Assembly (NCBI GenBank): GCA_030602315.1
Contig: JAUVZY010000010.1
Location: forward strand, 1-64,000
DNA from: Pseudomonadaceae bacterium
Lineage (GTDB): Bacteria > Pseudomonadota > Gammaproteobacteria > Pseudomonadales > Pseudomonadaceae
Direction: 5' to 3'
Length of the DNA stretch: 64,000 nucleotides
In this document: in pieces, positions 1-9,227 of the stretch
Position numbering within the stretch: the first letter of the stretch is position 1
Layout of the letters: each line of letters opens with the position of its first letter
The notes under the pieces: generated by a model
Seen by the model: only the letters and a program-made list of their open reading frames with translations
The model's database searches: none
What the model was told of the DNA's origin: nothing
Position numbers and translations under genes: made by a program

Positions 1-33
1 GGTTTGGATTAGAGACAAAAAACAGGCCGCGTA

Positions 34-1173
34 TCATAGCCAATCCTGGTGAAAAGACACCAGTTTTCCGGCCAGATCACCGAGCCTCTGCTGGCGCTCC
101 GCCCACGCAGCCGCATTGGCGGACAGCAGCGGCCACAGCCCCTGTAACGCTAGCCAGGCAGGACCGGCGCCGTCGCCGGCATTCCATGCACGCCAGAATG
201 CGTGCAGAGCCAGGCGAGCTTGTGCGTCGAGACCATCGGCATAGAGATCGAAGAACGCCCAGAGTTTCGTCCAGTGCGCATCTTCCTCCTGCGGATAGAT
301 GTGCCAGACGAACGGCCGCCCTGCCCATTGCGCGCGCAGAAACGACTCTTCTCCACGCACCGCGTTGAAATCGCAGCACCACAACAGCCGGTCGTAATCG
401 TCCTGGCTGAGAAACGGCAATACGCAGACTTCGAGTCCGCCGCGCACGAATCGGTCGCCCGGCGCAAGCCGCTCAACGGCCAGCCACCGCGAAAGATCGC
501 GCAAGGGGCGGCCCTCGGGCACCAATAGCTGGACCGGCTGCTGCGCGTGGGTGAGCGAGTCGAACCAGCCGGCGGTCGCGGCGCCTTCATAGGCGAACAG
601 CGAGATGCGCCGGGCCTCCGGCCGGGGCGTGAGACCAAGGCCCTGGAGAAAGCTCCGCTGCGCAGCCGGATCAGCCTGAAAAGCCTGCCGCCGCGCGATG
701 AGATCACGCTCACGCAGGACACCGCCTGACCGCGGATCGAAGCCGGGGAAAAAGAAGTACTTCTGCAATCCACAGGGCTGCAACGACGGCAAGCCATGAC
801 AACCTACCGTCCACTCCTCTGCGCTCAGATATTCCAGATTGAGCCAGAGAATGCGGCGCTTAGCCTCACGCATTGCCTGGATGAACGCGCCCGGCAAGTT
901 GCAGGCGAACGCTTCAATCACCACCTCGCCTGGCTCCACCGCTTTCCACGGCACCGGCCAGTGCCGCACTTCGACACCGCAATGCAGCTGCACCGGAACA
1001 TCGACACTGGCGTCAGGGCAGATGCGTGCGAAGGCGCCGAGATCGTCGACCCACAACCGAACCCGGACGTGGTGCTCGGCAACCAACTGCCGCGCGAGGC
1101 GCCACGTGACGCCAATGTCGCCGAAATTGTCGACCACGACGCAAAAGATGTCCCAGAGCGGTTTCGAGCTCAT
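34..1173 (-). CDS. earP: EF-P arginine rhamnosyltransferase EarP
   Basis: The 379-residue protein matches EarP, the inverting glycosyltransferase that moves rhamnose from dTDP-L-rhamnose to an arginine of elongation factor P and so activates EF-P against polyproline stalling. The N-terminal motif WDIFCVVVDNFGDIGVTWR holds the two conserved aspartates (D15, D19), and a C-terminal block GEESFLRAQWAGRPFVWHIY holds the conserved acidic residue region of the family. The ATG at 1173 is chosen because the family begins right before the WDIF motif. The frame stays open to 1275 but that part is low-complexity and runs into the 4.5S RNA. No good Shine-Dalgarno is visible. The efp gene is the usual downstream neighbour and would lie just outside the left edge. 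Confidence 0.93.
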   Translation of the reverse strand: MSSKPLWDIFCVVVDNFGDIGVTWRLARQLVAEHHVRVRLWVDDLGAFARICPDASVDVPVQLHCGVEVRHWPVPWKAVEPGEVVIEAFACNLPGAFIQAMREAKRRILWLNLEYLSAEEWTVGCHGLPSLQPCGLQKYFFFPGFDPRSGGVLRERDLIARRQAFQADPAAQRSFLQGLGLTPRPEARRISLFAYEGAATAGWFDSLTHAQQPVQLLVPEGRPLRDLSRWLAVERLAPGDRFVRGGLEVCVLPFLSQDDYDRLLWCCDFNAVRGEESFLRAQWAGRPFVWHIYPQEEDAHWTKLWAFFDLYADGLDAQARLALHAFWRAWNAGDGAGPAWLALQGLWPLLSANAAAWAERQQRLGDLAGKLVSFHQDWL

Positions 1174-1240
1174 AGTGGATAGACAACAGAACGGGCGATG
1201 GATAAGCGAGGGAGAAGAGGCAAGCGATGCGCTTGAAGAT

Positions 1241-1354
1241 GGAGGTGGGACCCTACCAGCCACACCCCGGCACACGATGTCACCGCTACGGCTGCTTCCT
1301 TCCGGACCTGACCGGGTTCACGGCTGATCGTTGCGAGGGGACCGGCAGGGCCCA
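1241..1354 (-). ncRNA. ffs: 4.5S RNA of the signal recognition particle
   Basis: The minus strand carries the universally conserved SRP apical core GTCAGGTCCGGAAGGAAGCA (near 1314-1295). It is flanked by arms that fold back: GGGCCCTGCC at the 5' end pairs with GGTAGGGTCCC near 1255-1245, allowing G-U pairs and one bulge. The length of about 114 nt fits the bacterial small SRP RNA. It partners with Ffh to target nascent inner-membrane proteins. The ends are inferred from the terminal stem and could be off by a few bases. A short inverted repeat CAAGCG-ATG-CGCTTG at 1221-1235 follows it but lacks a T tract, so it is only a weak terminator candidate before earP. Confidence 0.95.
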
Positions 1355-1365
1355 CCATAACGACA

Positions 1366-1416
1366 CTCACCAAGGGTGAGCGGGCGCCATTGTACCGGCT
1401 TGAGCCGAACTTACAA
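1366..1416 (-). promoter_or_regulatory. Sigma-70 promoter and 5' leader hairpin of the 4.5S RNA gene
   Basis: On the minus strand a -35 TTGTAA (1416-1411), a 16-bp spacer and a -10 TACAAT (1394-1389) predict a start near 1382. That is about 28 nt before the mature SRP RNA. The leader between them begins with a perfect hairpin CTCACC-CTT-GGTGAG (1380-1366), consistent with a precursor trimmed at its 5' end. Confidence 0.6.
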
Positions 1417-1498
1417 CCTGCCAAGAGGCAGAAAAGGCGAACTGAGACGACTTACAAGCGCCTGAAACTATTGGCTGTTTCTGGTCGACGGCAGGCGG

Positions 1499-1777
1499 TC
1501 AGTCGTTCACCCGATCGCGCAATTCCTTGCCTGGCTTGAAATGCGGAACGTATTTGCCGTCGAGACTGACCGACTCCCCGGTCTTGGGATTGCGGCCGAG
1601 CCGGGGCGCGCGGTAATGAAGGGAGAAACTGCCGAACCCCCGAATCTCGATCCGATCGCCGGTGGCCAATGCCTGGGTCATCTGCTCGAGCATGGTCTTG
1701 ATCGCCAACTCGACATCCTTGGCCGACAGCTGCCCCTGGTGGGTAACGATCCGTTCGATCAACTCCGACTTGGTCAT
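1499..1777 (-). CDS. ihfB: Integration host factor beta subunit
   Basis: This 92-residue HU/IHF family protein begins [20 protein letters not shown] and carries the DNA-bending arm [15 protein letters not shown] around residues 55-70. It is the beta subunit, which pairs with IhfA from elsewhere to bend DNA at promoters, including sigma-54 promoters such as the one predicted at 58488-58503. The start has an AAGGG ribosome-binding site 5 nt upstream. It follows rpsA in the same direction, the classical rpsA-ihfB order, but an intrinsic terminator separates the two, so it probably has its own promoter in the gap. Confidence 0.97.
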   Translation of the reverse strand: MTKSELIERIVTHQGQLSAKDVELAIKTMLEQMTQALATGDRIEIRGFGSFSLHYRAPRLGRNPKTGESVSLDGKYVPHFKPGKELRDRVND

Positions 1778-2125
1778 GGTTTTCCCTTCGTTATCAAGCG
1801 GCTAGATCATTCAGGTTTTTCCGGTTTTAACATGGCGCCCAGATTTTGACCAGCCCCACGCGTACGCCGAAGCGCCCCCGTTTGTCAATCGCAGGCAGCG
1901 CCTCACCAAAGCAGCGCTGGCGCACTTCCACTGAGGCGGCATGCGTCACCCGCGCGAGGCGAAACCCGAGGATGCTGCGCTTTTGGACAAGACGCAGGCA
2001 GGCCTTGCTCAACGCAGTGGCCGGTTCGGCAGGGCAAAAATTTATTCTCGCCATACCTCGTGCGGCGCCAGCATCAGGGCACCGACGAGGCGAAGGTGGG
2101 ATTCTTCAGAACAGGACAAAGCAAT
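1778..2125. other. rpsA-ihfB intergenic region, no convincing gene
   Basis: This stretch of about 350 bp lies between the rpsA terminator and ihfB. A 75-codon open frame on the minus strand (1827-2054) has no good ribosome-binding site, a basic, arginine-rich composition and no family resemblance I recognise. The stretch probably holds the ihfB promoter and untranslated leader. An AT-rich patch around 2038-2048 is the likeliest promoter core, but I could not assign clear -35 and -10 boxes. Confidence 0.4.
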
Positions 2126-2156
2126 AAAAAAGGGCGACCGAAGTCGCCCTTTTTTT
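2126..2156 (-). terminator. Intrinsic terminator after rpsA
   Basis: A perfect 8-bp stem (AGGGCGAC, 2131-2138; GTCGCCCT, 2143-2150) closes a CGAA/TTCG tetraloop. It has A/T runs on both sides, so it could work in either direction. On the minus strand it lies 18 bp past the rpsA stop. Confidence 0.9.
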
Positions 2157-2173
2157 GGCAGAGTCAGAAGCGA

Positions 2174-3856
2174 TTAGCCCTGATTCTCCATCTGCGCGCG
2201 GATCAGATCACCAATGGTGGTCGGACCGCTGGACTCGGAGTCCTGCTTGCTGCGCAGTTCCTTCATTGCATCTTTCTCGTCTTCGAAGTCCTTGGCCTTG
2301 ATGGACAGGCTGATGACGCGGCTCTTGCGATCGATGCTGATGATCTTGGCTTCGACTTCTTCGCCTTCCTTCAGCACGTTGCGGGCATCTTCGATGCGGT
2401 CGCGGCTGATTTCGGAAGCCTTCAGAGTGGCCTCGATGTCATTGCCCAGATCGATCACAGCGCCCTTGGCGTCAACTTCCTTGACAGTGCCACGGACGAT
2501 GGTGCCCTTGTCGTTCAGGGACACGTAGTTGGAGAACGGATCGTCTTCCAGCTGCTTGATGCCCAGAGAGATGCGCTCGCGCTCCGGATCGACCGACAGG
2601 ATCACGGTGTCCAGCTCGTCGCCCTTCTTGAAACGACGGACGGCTTCTTCGCCCGGCTCGTTCCAGGAAATGTCGGACAGGTGAACCAGACCGTCGATGC
2701 CGCCGTCCAGACCAATGAAGATACCGAAATCGGTGATCGACTTGATGGTGCCGGAGATGCGGTCGCCCTTGTTGAAGGAGCCAGAGAACTCTTCCCACGG
2801 GTTCGGCTTGCACTGCTTGATGCCGAGGGAGATACGACGACGCTCTTCGTCGATATCCAGAACCATGACTTCCACTTCGTCGCCGACCTGAACGACCTTG
2901 GACGGGTGGATGTTCTTGTTGGTCCAGTCCATCTCGGACACGTGCACCAGACCCTCGACGCCCTCTTCCAGCTCAGCAAAGCAGCCGTAGTCGGTCAGGT
3001 TGGTGACGCGCGCGTTGACGCGGGTACCTTCCGGGTAGCGCTGCTTGATGGCGACCCACGGATCTTCGCCCAGCTGCTTCAGACCCAGGGAAACGCGGTT
3101 GCGCTCGCGGTCGAACTTCAGCACCTTGACGTCGATCTCGTCACCAACGTTGACGATTTCGGACGGATGCTTGATGCGCTTCCAGGCCATGTCGGTGATG
3201 TGCAGCAGACCATCGACGCCGCCCAGGTCAACGAACGCACCGTAATCGGTGAGGTTCTTGACGATACCCTTGACCTGCTGGCCTTCCTGCAGGGACTCGA
3301 GCAGAGCTTCGCGCTCGGCGCTGTTCTCGGCTTCCAGCACGCTGCGACGGGAAACGACAACGTTGTTGCGCTTCTGGTCGAGCTTGATGACCTTGAACTC
3401 GAGTTCCTTGTTTTCCAGGTGAGTGGTGTCACGCACCGGACGGACGTCAACCAGCGAACCCGGCAGGAACGCACGGATGCCGTTGATGTCGACGGTGAAG
3501 CCACCCTTGACCTTGCCGTTGATGATGCCTTTGACGATCTCTTCGGCGTTGAACGCAGCTTCCAGAACCTGCCAGGATTCCGCGCGCTTGGCCTTTTCGC
3601 GGGACAGCTTGGTCTCACCAAAGCCATCTTCAACCGCGTCCAGTGCGACGTGGACTTCGTCACCCACCTTGATGGTCAGTTCGCCCTGCTCGTTGTAGAA
3701 CTGCTCAACCGGGATGACACCCTCGGACTTCAGGCCGGCATGTACGGTGACCCAGTCACCGTCGATGTCGACCACGATGCCGGTGATGATGGCGCCCGGC
3801 TGCATGTCGAGGGATTTCAGGCTTTCTTCAAAAAGTTCTGCGAAGCTTTCGCTCAT
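2174..3856 (-). CDS. rpsA: 30S ribosomal protein S1
   Basis: The 560-residue protein starts [21 protein letters not shown] and contains six S1/OB-fold repeats spread along its length, recognisable by recurring G-x-[11 protein letters not shown] / [17 protein letters not shown] and ISLGIKQ elements. It binds mRNA on the 30S subunit and helps unfold structured leaders. The ATG at 3856 is chosen over the upstream in-frame start at 3898 because MSES is the family N-terminus. It sits between cmk and ihfB, as in most gammaproteobacteria. Its leader holds two palindromes that may serve autogenous control. Confidence 0.98.
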   Translation of the reverse strand: MSESFAELFEESLKSLDMQPGAIITGIVVDIDGDWVTVHAGLKSEGVIPVEQFYNEQGELTIKVGDEVHVALDAVEDGFGETKLSREKAKRAESWQVLEAAFNAEEIVKGIINGKVKGGFTVDINGIRAFLPGSLVDVRPVRDTTHLENKELEFKVIKLDQKRNNVVVSRRSVLEAENSAEREALLESLQEGQQVKGIVKNLTDYGAFVDLGGVDGLLHITDMAWKRIKHPSEIVNVGDEIDVKVLKFDRERNRVSLGLKQLGEDPWVAIKQRYPEGTRVNARVTNLTDYGCFAELEEGVEGLVHVSEMDWTNKNIHPSKVVQVGDEVEVMVLDIDEERRRISLGIKQCKPNPWEEFSGSFNKGDRISGTIKSITDFGIFIGLDGGIDGLVHLSDISWNEPGEEAVRRFKKGDELDTVILSVDPERERISLGIKQLEDDPFSNYVSLNDKGTIVRGTVKEVDAKGAVIDLGNDIEATLKASEISRDRIEDARNVLKEGEEVEAKIISIDRKSRVISLSIKAKDFEDEKDAMKELRSKQDSESSGPTTIGDLIRAQMENQG

Positions 3857-3878
3857 GTTGATTCCTGCTGTGGCGGGC

Positions 3879-3914
3879 GGCGATCGCCCAACTTCCATAT
3901 CCCAGACGATATGG
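3879..3914 (-). promoter_or_regulatory. Structured 5' leader of rpsA
   Basis: Two inverted repeats lie just before the rpsA start. One is a 7-bp stem CCATATC/GATATGG (3895-3901 with 3908-3914, 6-nt loop) and the other is the palindrome GGCGATCGCC (3879-3888). S1 represses its own translation in E. coli through a folded leader lacking a strong Shine-Dalgarno. This leader has the same look, but the role here is inferred. Confidence 0.45.
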
Positions 3915-4006
3915 GTTCGTTCATGTAAAAAAAGGCCGCAGGGCTGGGTCTGGTCCCCCGCGTGCCTCCTTTGTCAGGCCGCCGAAATGGCGACCGATCG
4001 GGCCGG

Positions 4007-4708
4007 TTAACGGCCCTGGTCTCCGGGGAAGTCGTGCTTGCCAACCTCCTCCAGGATCCGATCCAGTACCTGCTCGATCGAGAGCGTGGTCGAGTCCAGC
4101 ACGATGGCGCCATCGGCTGGCTTGAGCGGCGCCACGGTACGCTGGGTATCGCGCGCATCGCGTGCAACGATCTCTTCGAGAAGACTCGCGAGATTAACAT
4201 CAACCCCGGCCGCCTTCAACTGGAAGAAGCGGCGGCGAGCCCGCTCTTCAGCGCTGGCCGTGAGGAAGAACTTGAGGTTGGCATCGGGGAACACGATCGT
4301 GCCCATGTCGCGCCCGTCGGCAACCAGGCCGGGCGGCTCGCGGAACGCGCGCTGGCGCTGCAGCAGCGCGTCACGCACCGCCGGCAGCGACGCGACCTTG
4401 GATGCCCCGGCACCAACCAGTTCGGTGCGGATCACCTCGGTCACATCCTCTCCCTCGAGAATCATGCGCTGCGCACGATTGCCCTCGGAAGGCACGAACT
4501 GGACATCCAGGTGCGCCGCGAGACGAGTCAGCGCCTCTTCATTGGTCAGATCGATGCCATGGTTGGTCGCCGCGAAGGCCAGCAGGCGGTAGAGCGCGCC
4601 CGAGTCGAGAAACTTCCAACCCAGCCGGCGGGACAGCAGCCCCGCCAGCGTGCCCTTGCCTGAGCCGCTCGGACCATCGATGGTGATCACCGGGACACAG
4701 GCGTTCAT
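4007..4708 (-). CDS. cmk: Cytidylate kinase
   Basis: The 233-residue kinase phosphorylates CMP and dCMP for nucleotide recycling. The P-loop GPSGSGKGT is at residues 12-20, followed by the [11 protein letters not shown] substrate segment and [13 protein letters not shown], both typical of Cmk. The ATG at 4708 overlaps the stop of the tyrA-aroA gene in an ATGA junction, which fixes the start and implies translational coupling. An upstream in-frame start at 4792 lies inside the neighbouring gene and is rejected. It belongs to the aromatic/cmk/rpsA supra-operon. Confidence 0.97.
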   Translation of the reverse strand: MNACVPVITIDGPSGSGKGTLAGLLSRRLGWKFLDSGALYRLLAFAATNHGIDLTNEEALTRLAAHLDVQFVPSEGNRAQRMILEGEDVTEVIRTELVGAGASKVASLPAVRDALLQRQRAFREPPGLVADGRDMGTIVFPDANLKFFLTASAEERARRRFFQLKAAGVDVNLASLLEEIVARDARDTQRTVAPLKPADGAIVLDSTTLSIEQVLDRILEEVGKHDFPGDQGR

Positions 4709-6942
4709 GAGTTGCCCTCCTCGCTCACGCGCATGCCGGCTTCGCTGGCGAGCACGAGGAAATTGGGGAAGGAGGTCGCCACATTGGCGCAATCGTGAAT
4801 GCGAATCGGCGCACTGGCCCGCAGCGCCGCGACGCTGAACGACATGGCGATGCGGTGGTCGCCATGGCTGTGGATCTCGCCACCACCGATCGGGCCGCCT
4901 TCGATGACGATACCGTCCGGGGTCGGATCGGCTTTGACGCCGAGCGCCTGAAGGCCATCCGCCATCACCTGGATACGATCGGACTCCTTGACCCGCAACT
5001 CTTCGGCACCGCGCAGCACGGTACGCCCTTCAGCACAAGCCGCGGCGACGAACAGCACCGGGAACTCATCGATCGCCAACGGCACGAGGTCTTCGGGGAT
5101 GTCGATTCCCTTGAGCTTAGCCGAGCGCACACGGATATCGGCTACTGGCTCGCCACCCACTTCACGCTCGTTGAGCAGCTCGAGATTCGCGCCCATCAGG
5201 CGCAGGATGTCGATGACTCCGGTGCGGGTCGGGTTGATGCCGACGTGCTCAAGGATCAGGTCCGAACCTTCGGCAATGCTCGCCGCAACCAGGAAGAACG
5301 CTGCCGAGGAAATATCGGCCGGCACTTCGATGCGCGTGGCCTTGAGCGCATGCCCGGACTCGACGCGCGCGGTGTTGCCGCTGACGGTCACCGGATAGCC
5401 GAAGCCTCGCAGCATGCGTTCGGTGTGATCGCGGGTCGGCGCCGGCTCGGTGACCGACGTCTCGCCGTTGGCGTAGAGACCGGCGAGCAGCAGGCAGGAC
5501 TTCACCTGAGCGCTGGCCATCGGCATTTCGTAGTGGATCGCGGTCAAGCGCTGGCCGCCACGAATGGTCAGCGGCGGACGTCCGTCCGGACCGGTTTCGA
5601 TCACCGCACCCATTTCACGCAAGGGCTTGGCGACCCGATTCATCGGGCGCTTGGACAGCGACGCATCGCCGGTCAGCACGGTATCGAACGGCTGCGCCGC
5701 CAGCAGGCCGGACAACAGGCGCATGGAGGTGCCCGAGTTGCCCAGATACAGCGGACCGGGCGGCGGCTTGAGGCCGTGCAGACCGACACCATGGATAGTC
5801 ACCCGCCCGTGCTGCGGCCCTTCGATGACCACGCCCATGTCGCGGAATGCCTGCAGCGTGGCCAGCGCGTCCTCGCCCTCCAGGAAACCTTCCACCTCGG
5901 TCACACCGTCGGCCAGCGAGCCGAGCATGATCGAGCGATGGGAGATGGATTTGTCGCCGGGCACGCGCAGGCGTCCGTTCAGCGTGCCACCAGGATTGGC
6001 CAGGAAGATCAGGTCATTGGAATGCATAACGTCCACATAGGCCCGGCGGGCCAAAATTTTGCTGAAATGTTCCCGGGCAGCCCGGGCGCGGGTAAACACG
6101 CCCAACAGGTGATGCCCGTCCCCCTGTTCGATCGCCGCACGGAGCTGGACGAGATCGCTTTCGAACGCATCGAGGATCTGCAGTACAGCCTTGCCGTTGG
6201 CGAGGAATATGTCATGCCACATTACCGGGTCGCTGCCGGCGATGCGGGTGAAATCGCGAAAACCGCCCGCCGCGTAACGGAAGATCTCCAGATTCTCATG
6301 GCGCCTGGCGAGCGAATCGACCAGCCCGAAAGCCAGCAGATGCGGCAGGTGGCTGGTGGCCGCGAGCACCTCATCATGATGCTCGACTTCCATGTGTTCG
6401 ACCGACGCGCCAAGGGCGCGCCAGAGTTGGTCCACCAATGCCAGCGCGGCCGGATCGGTACCTTCCACGGGCGTCAGAATGACCTTGTGCCGCCGGAACA
6501 ATTCCGCTTTGGCCGCGCTGACGCCGCTCTGTTCGGAACCGGCGATCGGATGTCCGGGCACGAAGCGCGCCGGCATATGCCCGAAAACGCGAACGGCACA
6601 GGCCACGATGTTGCCCTTGGCGCTGCCCACGTCGGTTAGCACCGCCCGACCAAGATCGATCTGCGCCAGACGTGCCAGGACCTTTTCCATCGCCAGAATC
6701 GGCACCGCGAGCTGGATGACGTCGGCGCCCTCGCACGCCTGCTCGAGCGTTTCGGCGCAGCGATCGACCACCCCGAGCTCGACCGCCTGGCGACGGGACA
6801 GCGGATCCAGGTCAAAACCCACCACTTCGCGGAACAGCCCGTTCTCCCGCAGCCCCTTGGCGAATGAGCCGCCGATCAGACCCAGTCCGATCACCACCAG
6901 CCGATCGAGCACGCGGTCGTGCCCCGCCGATGCCTGGCTCAC
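4705..6942 (-). CDS. tyrA-aroA: Fused prephenate dehydrogenase / EPSP synthase
   Basis: A single 745-residue protein joins two enzymes. Residues 1 to about 300 are a TyrA-type dehydrogenase with the NAD(P) motif GLGLIGGS (19-26), which converts prephenate or arogenate toward tyrosine. From about residue 310 an AroA domain begins with [20 protein letters not shown] and continues through [15 protein letters not shown] to [14 protein letters not shown]. AroA makes 5-enolpyruvylshikimate-3-phosphate in the shikimate pathway. The reading frame is continuous with no internal stop, so the fusion is real in this sequence. It overlaps hisC upstream and cmk downstream by 4 bp each. Such tyrA-aroA fusions are known from pseudomonads. 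Confidence 0.95.
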   Translation of the reverse strand: MSQASAGHDRVLDRLVVIGLGLIGGSFAKGLRENGLFREVVGFDLDPLSRRQAVELGVVDRCAETLEQACEGADVIQLAVPILAMEKVLARLAQIDLGRAVLTDVGSAKGNIVACAVRVFGHMPARFVPGHPIAGSEQSGVSAAKAELFRRHKVILTPVEGTDPAALALVDQLWRALGASVEHMEVEHHDEVLAATSHLPHLLAFGLVDSLARRHENLEIFRYAAGGFRDFTRIAGSDPVMWHDIFLANGKAVLQILDAFESDLVQLRAAIEQGDGHHLLGVFTRARAAREHFSKILARRAYVDVMHSNDLIFLANPGGTLNGRLRVPGDKSISHRSIMLGSLADGVTEVEGFLEGEDALATLQAFRDMGVVIEGPQHGRVTIHGVGLHGLKPPPGPLYLGNSGTSMRLLSGLLAAQPFDTVLTGDASLSKRPMNRVAKPLREMGAVIETGPDGRPPLTIRGGQRLTAIHYEMPMASAQVKSCLLLAGLYANGETSVTEPAPTRDHTERMLRGFGYPVTVSGNTARVESGHALKATRIEVPADISSAAFFLVAASIAEGSDLILEHVGINPTRTGVIDILRLMGANLELLNEREVGGEPVADIRVRSAKLKGIDIPEDLVPLAIDEFPVLFVAAACAEGRTVLRGAEELRVKESDRIQVMADGLQALGVKADPTPDGIVIEGGPIGGGEIHSHGDHRIAMSFSVAALRASAPIRIHDCANVATSFPNFLVLASEAGMRVSEEGNS

Positions 6943-8048
6943 CGCGCCAGCACCTTGCGCAAGGCCTCCAGGAACCGCGCGTTCTCTGCCTCCAGCCCGA
7001 TCGACACACGCAGGAAGGTCGGCATCTGATAGCCAGCCACCGGCCGCACGATCACGCCTTCATGCAACAGCGCCTGGTTGATCGGTGCCGCGTCCTGGCC
7101 CATGTCGATCGCCACGAAGTTGCCGCGCGACGGAATCCAGCTCAGACCCAGCTCGCGGCAGCCGGCTTCCAGCTGACGCATACCGGCGCTGTTCACCTCG
7201 CGGCTGCGGGCCAGGTAGTCGGCATCCTCGAGGGCAGCGCAGGCCGCCGCCAGGGCGAGACTGTTGACGTTGAAGGGCTGGCGCACACGATTGAGCACCG
7301 CGGCGATCTGCGGCGAACTCACCGCATAGCCGACCCGCAGCGCAGCCAGGCCATAGGCCTTGGAAAAGGTTCGCGAGACGATCAGGTTCGGGTGCTCGGC
7401 GAGGTATCGCATGCCATCGGGCAGCTCTGTCCCCTCGGCATACTCGATGTAGGCCTCGTCCAGCACCACCAGCACGCGCTCCGGCACCGCCTTGAGAAAA
7501 CGCGCGAGGGCCTCGGGGCCGAACCAGGTGCCGGTGGGATTGTTCGGATTGGCCAGGAACACCACGCGGGTATCGGCATCGATGGCCGCAAGCATCGCGT
7601 CGAGATCATGCCCCCAGTCCTTGGCAGGCACGACCTTGCCCTGCGCGCCGACCGCCTGTGTCGCAATCGGGTAGACGGCGAAGGCATGCGCACTGAACAC
7701 CGCGTTCAACCCAGGCGCGAGGTAGGCACGGGCGATCATTTCCAGCACGTCGTTGGAGCCATTGCCCAAGGTGACACAGGCCGGGTCGACCGCGAATCGC
7801 GCGGCGAGCGCCTGCTTGAGCTCGAAGCCATTACCGTCCGGATAGCGGGTCAGCTCGCCCAGCTCGGCGCGGATCGCGTCCAGCACCCGCGGACTCGGAC
7901 CAAGCGGGTTCTCATTGCTCGCCAGCTTGACGATACCGGCCGGATCGAGCCCCAGCTCGCGAGCCAGCTCGTCCACCGGCTTGCCGGGCACATAGGGAGA
8001 CAGCTTCTGTACGCCCGGCACCGCCAGGGCAAGGAAATCACACGACAT
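6939..8048 (-). CDS. hisC: Histidinol-phosphate / aromatic aminotransferase
   Basis: The 369-residue class I/II PLP aminotransferase has the SNENPLGPSP substrate-loop motif, NPNNPTGT and the PLP-lysine segment SRTFSKAYGLAALRVGYA. The family makes histidinol phosphate, and the copy placed between pheA and tyrA in pseudomonads is thought to also transaminate aromatic substrates. The ATG at 8048 is preferred to the TTG at 8063. The only Shine-Dalgarno-like element, GAGG, lies inside a palindromic repeat that runs right up to the start codon. Its end overlaps tyrA-aroA in an ATGA junction. Confidence 0.93.
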   Translation of the reverse strand: MSCDFLALAVPGVQKLSPYVPGKPVDELARELGLDPAGIVKLASNENPLGPSPRVLDAIRAELGELTRYPDGNGFELKQALAARFAVDPACVTLGNGSNDVLEMIARAYLAPGLNAVFSAHAFAVYPIATQAVGAQGKVVPAKDWGHDLDAMLAAIDADTRVVFLANPNNPTGTWFGPEALARFLKAVPERVLVVLDEAYIEYAEGTELPDGMRYLAEHPNLIVSRTFSKAYGLAALRVGYAVSSPQIAAVLNRVRQPFNVNSLALAAACAALEDADYLARSREVNSAGMRQLEAGCRELGLSWIPSRGNFVAIDMGQDAAPINQALLHEGVIVRPVAGYQMPTFLRVSIGLEAENARFLEALRKVLAR

Positions 8049-8052
8049 AGCT

Positions 8053-8127
8053 ACAAGCCTCAAGCTTCAAGCCGCAAGCAACGCCACGCCGACCCAGTGC
8101 AGCCTGGGGCTTGCAGCTTGCGGCTGC
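8053..8127. repeat. Palindromic intergenic repeat (GCTTGAAGC type) between pheA and hisC
   Basis: Two GCTTG/CAAGC-rich arms face each other. The best core pairing is GCCGCAAGC (8071-8079) with GCTTGCGGC (8116-8124), and the left arm goes on with CAAGCCTCAAGCTTCAAG. It fills the whole gap. A related block stands before yciK (17481-17508), and looser relatives lie at 13296, 47078 and 63788, so it appears to be a dispersed REP-like family. Confidence 0.7.
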
Positions 8128-8129
8128 CT

Positions 8130-9227
8130 TTAGAGAACGGCCTTGGGATACGAGCCCAGCACCTTCAGGGCCACGGCATCGTTGCTGATCTTCTCCAGCA
8201 CGTCTTTCACCAACGGATCCTGGTGGTGACCGACGAAATCGATGAAGAACACGTAGGTCCACTTGCCACTGCGCGACGGGCGGGTCTCGATACGCGTCAG
8301 ATCGATACCGTTCTGGTGAAACGGCAACAGCAGGTCGTGCAGCGCGCCGGGCTTGTTGCGCATCGAAACGATGATCGAGGTCTTGTCATCCCCGGTCGGC
8401 GGTACTTCCTGATTGCCGATGATGAGAAAGCGCGTGGAGTTGTCCGGACGGTCCTCGATCTTCTCGGCAAGCTTGCTGAGCCCGTACAACTCGGCCGCCA
8501 TATCACCGGCGATCGCCGCGCTGTTCCACTCGCTTTTCACCCGACGTGCGGCGTCCGCGTTGCTGGCCACTGCCACCCGCTCGACGTTCGGGTAGTGCGC
8601 GTCCAGCCACTTGCGGCACTGCGCCAGCGACTGGGCGTGGGAATAGATCCGGGTGATGCGATCGGTCTTGGTCGTCTCGCCCACCAGCAGGTGGTGGTGA
8701 ATGCGCAGCTCCACTTCACCGCAGATCACGATGTCGTGCTCGAGGAAGCTGTCCAGAGTGTGGTTGACAGCGCCTTCGGTGGAGTTTTCCACCGGCACCA
8801 CGCCGAAATTGACCGCGCCGGCGACCACCTCGCGGAACACCTCATCGATCGCCGCCATCGGCTTGCTCAGCACGGCATGGCCGAAATGCTTGAGCGCGGC
8901 CGCCTGGGTGAAGGTGCCTTCCGGGCCGAGGTAGGCGACGGTCAGCGGCTGCTCCAGCGCCAGGCAGGAGGACATGATTTCGCGAAACAGCCGCGCCACT
9001 TCCTCGTTGTCCAGCGGCCCCTTGTTCAGTTCCATGATGTGCTTGAGCACCCAGGCTTCGCGCTCGGGGCGATAGAACACCGGCACCTCGCCTTGCGGCA
9101 GATGGGCCATCTTCACCCGGGCGACGTCCTGGGCGCAGCGCGCGCGCTCGCTGATCAGCTCGAGAATGCGCTCATCGAGGCTGTCGATGCGGACCCGCAA
9201 CGCCTTGAGCTGGTCGGCTTCGCTCAT
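8130..9227 (-). CDS. pheA: Chorismate mutase / prephenate dehydratase (P-protein)
   Basis: This 365-residue bifunctional enzyme leads to phenylalanine. Residues 1 to about 90 form the AroQ-class mutase (LKALRVRIDSLDERILELISER). About 95-275 are the dehydratase (VAYLGPEGTFTQAAALKHFG, VPVENSTEGAVNHTLD). The last 80 or so residues are an ACT domain (NKPGALHDLLLPFHQNGIDL, IETRP) that normally senses phenylalanine. The ATG at 9227 shares one base with the serC stop (TGATG), which settles the start. The open frame upstream to 9554 is only an extension inside serC. Confidence 0.97.
   Translation of the reverse strand: MSEADQLKALRVRIDSLDERILELISERARCAQDVARVKMAHLPQGEVPVFYRPEREAWVLKHIMELNKGPLDNEEVARLFREIMSSCLALEQPLTVAYLGPEGTFTQAAALKHFGHAVLSKPMAAIDEVFREVVAGAVNFGVVPVENSTEGAVNHTLDSFLEHDIVICGEVELRIHHHLLVGETTKTDRITRIYSHAQSLAQCRKWLDAHYPNVERVAVASNADAARRVKSEWNSAAIAGDMAAELYGLSKLAEKIEDRPDNSTRFLIIGNQEVPPTGDDKTSIIVSMRNKPGALHDLLLPFHQNGIDLTRIETRPSRSGKWTYVFFIDFVGHHQDPLVKDVLEKISNDAVALKVLGSYPKAVL

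Noticed and set aside
1827-2054. 75-codon open frame between rpsA and ihfB
   Set aside because: It has no ribosome-binding site, no recognised family and an arginine-rich composition typical of chance frames in GC-rich DNA.
2060-3928. 622-codon frame antisense to rpsA
   Set aside because: It mirrors the S1 repeats on the other strand. The S1 frame is a clear housekeeping gene, so this is a shadow of codon bias.
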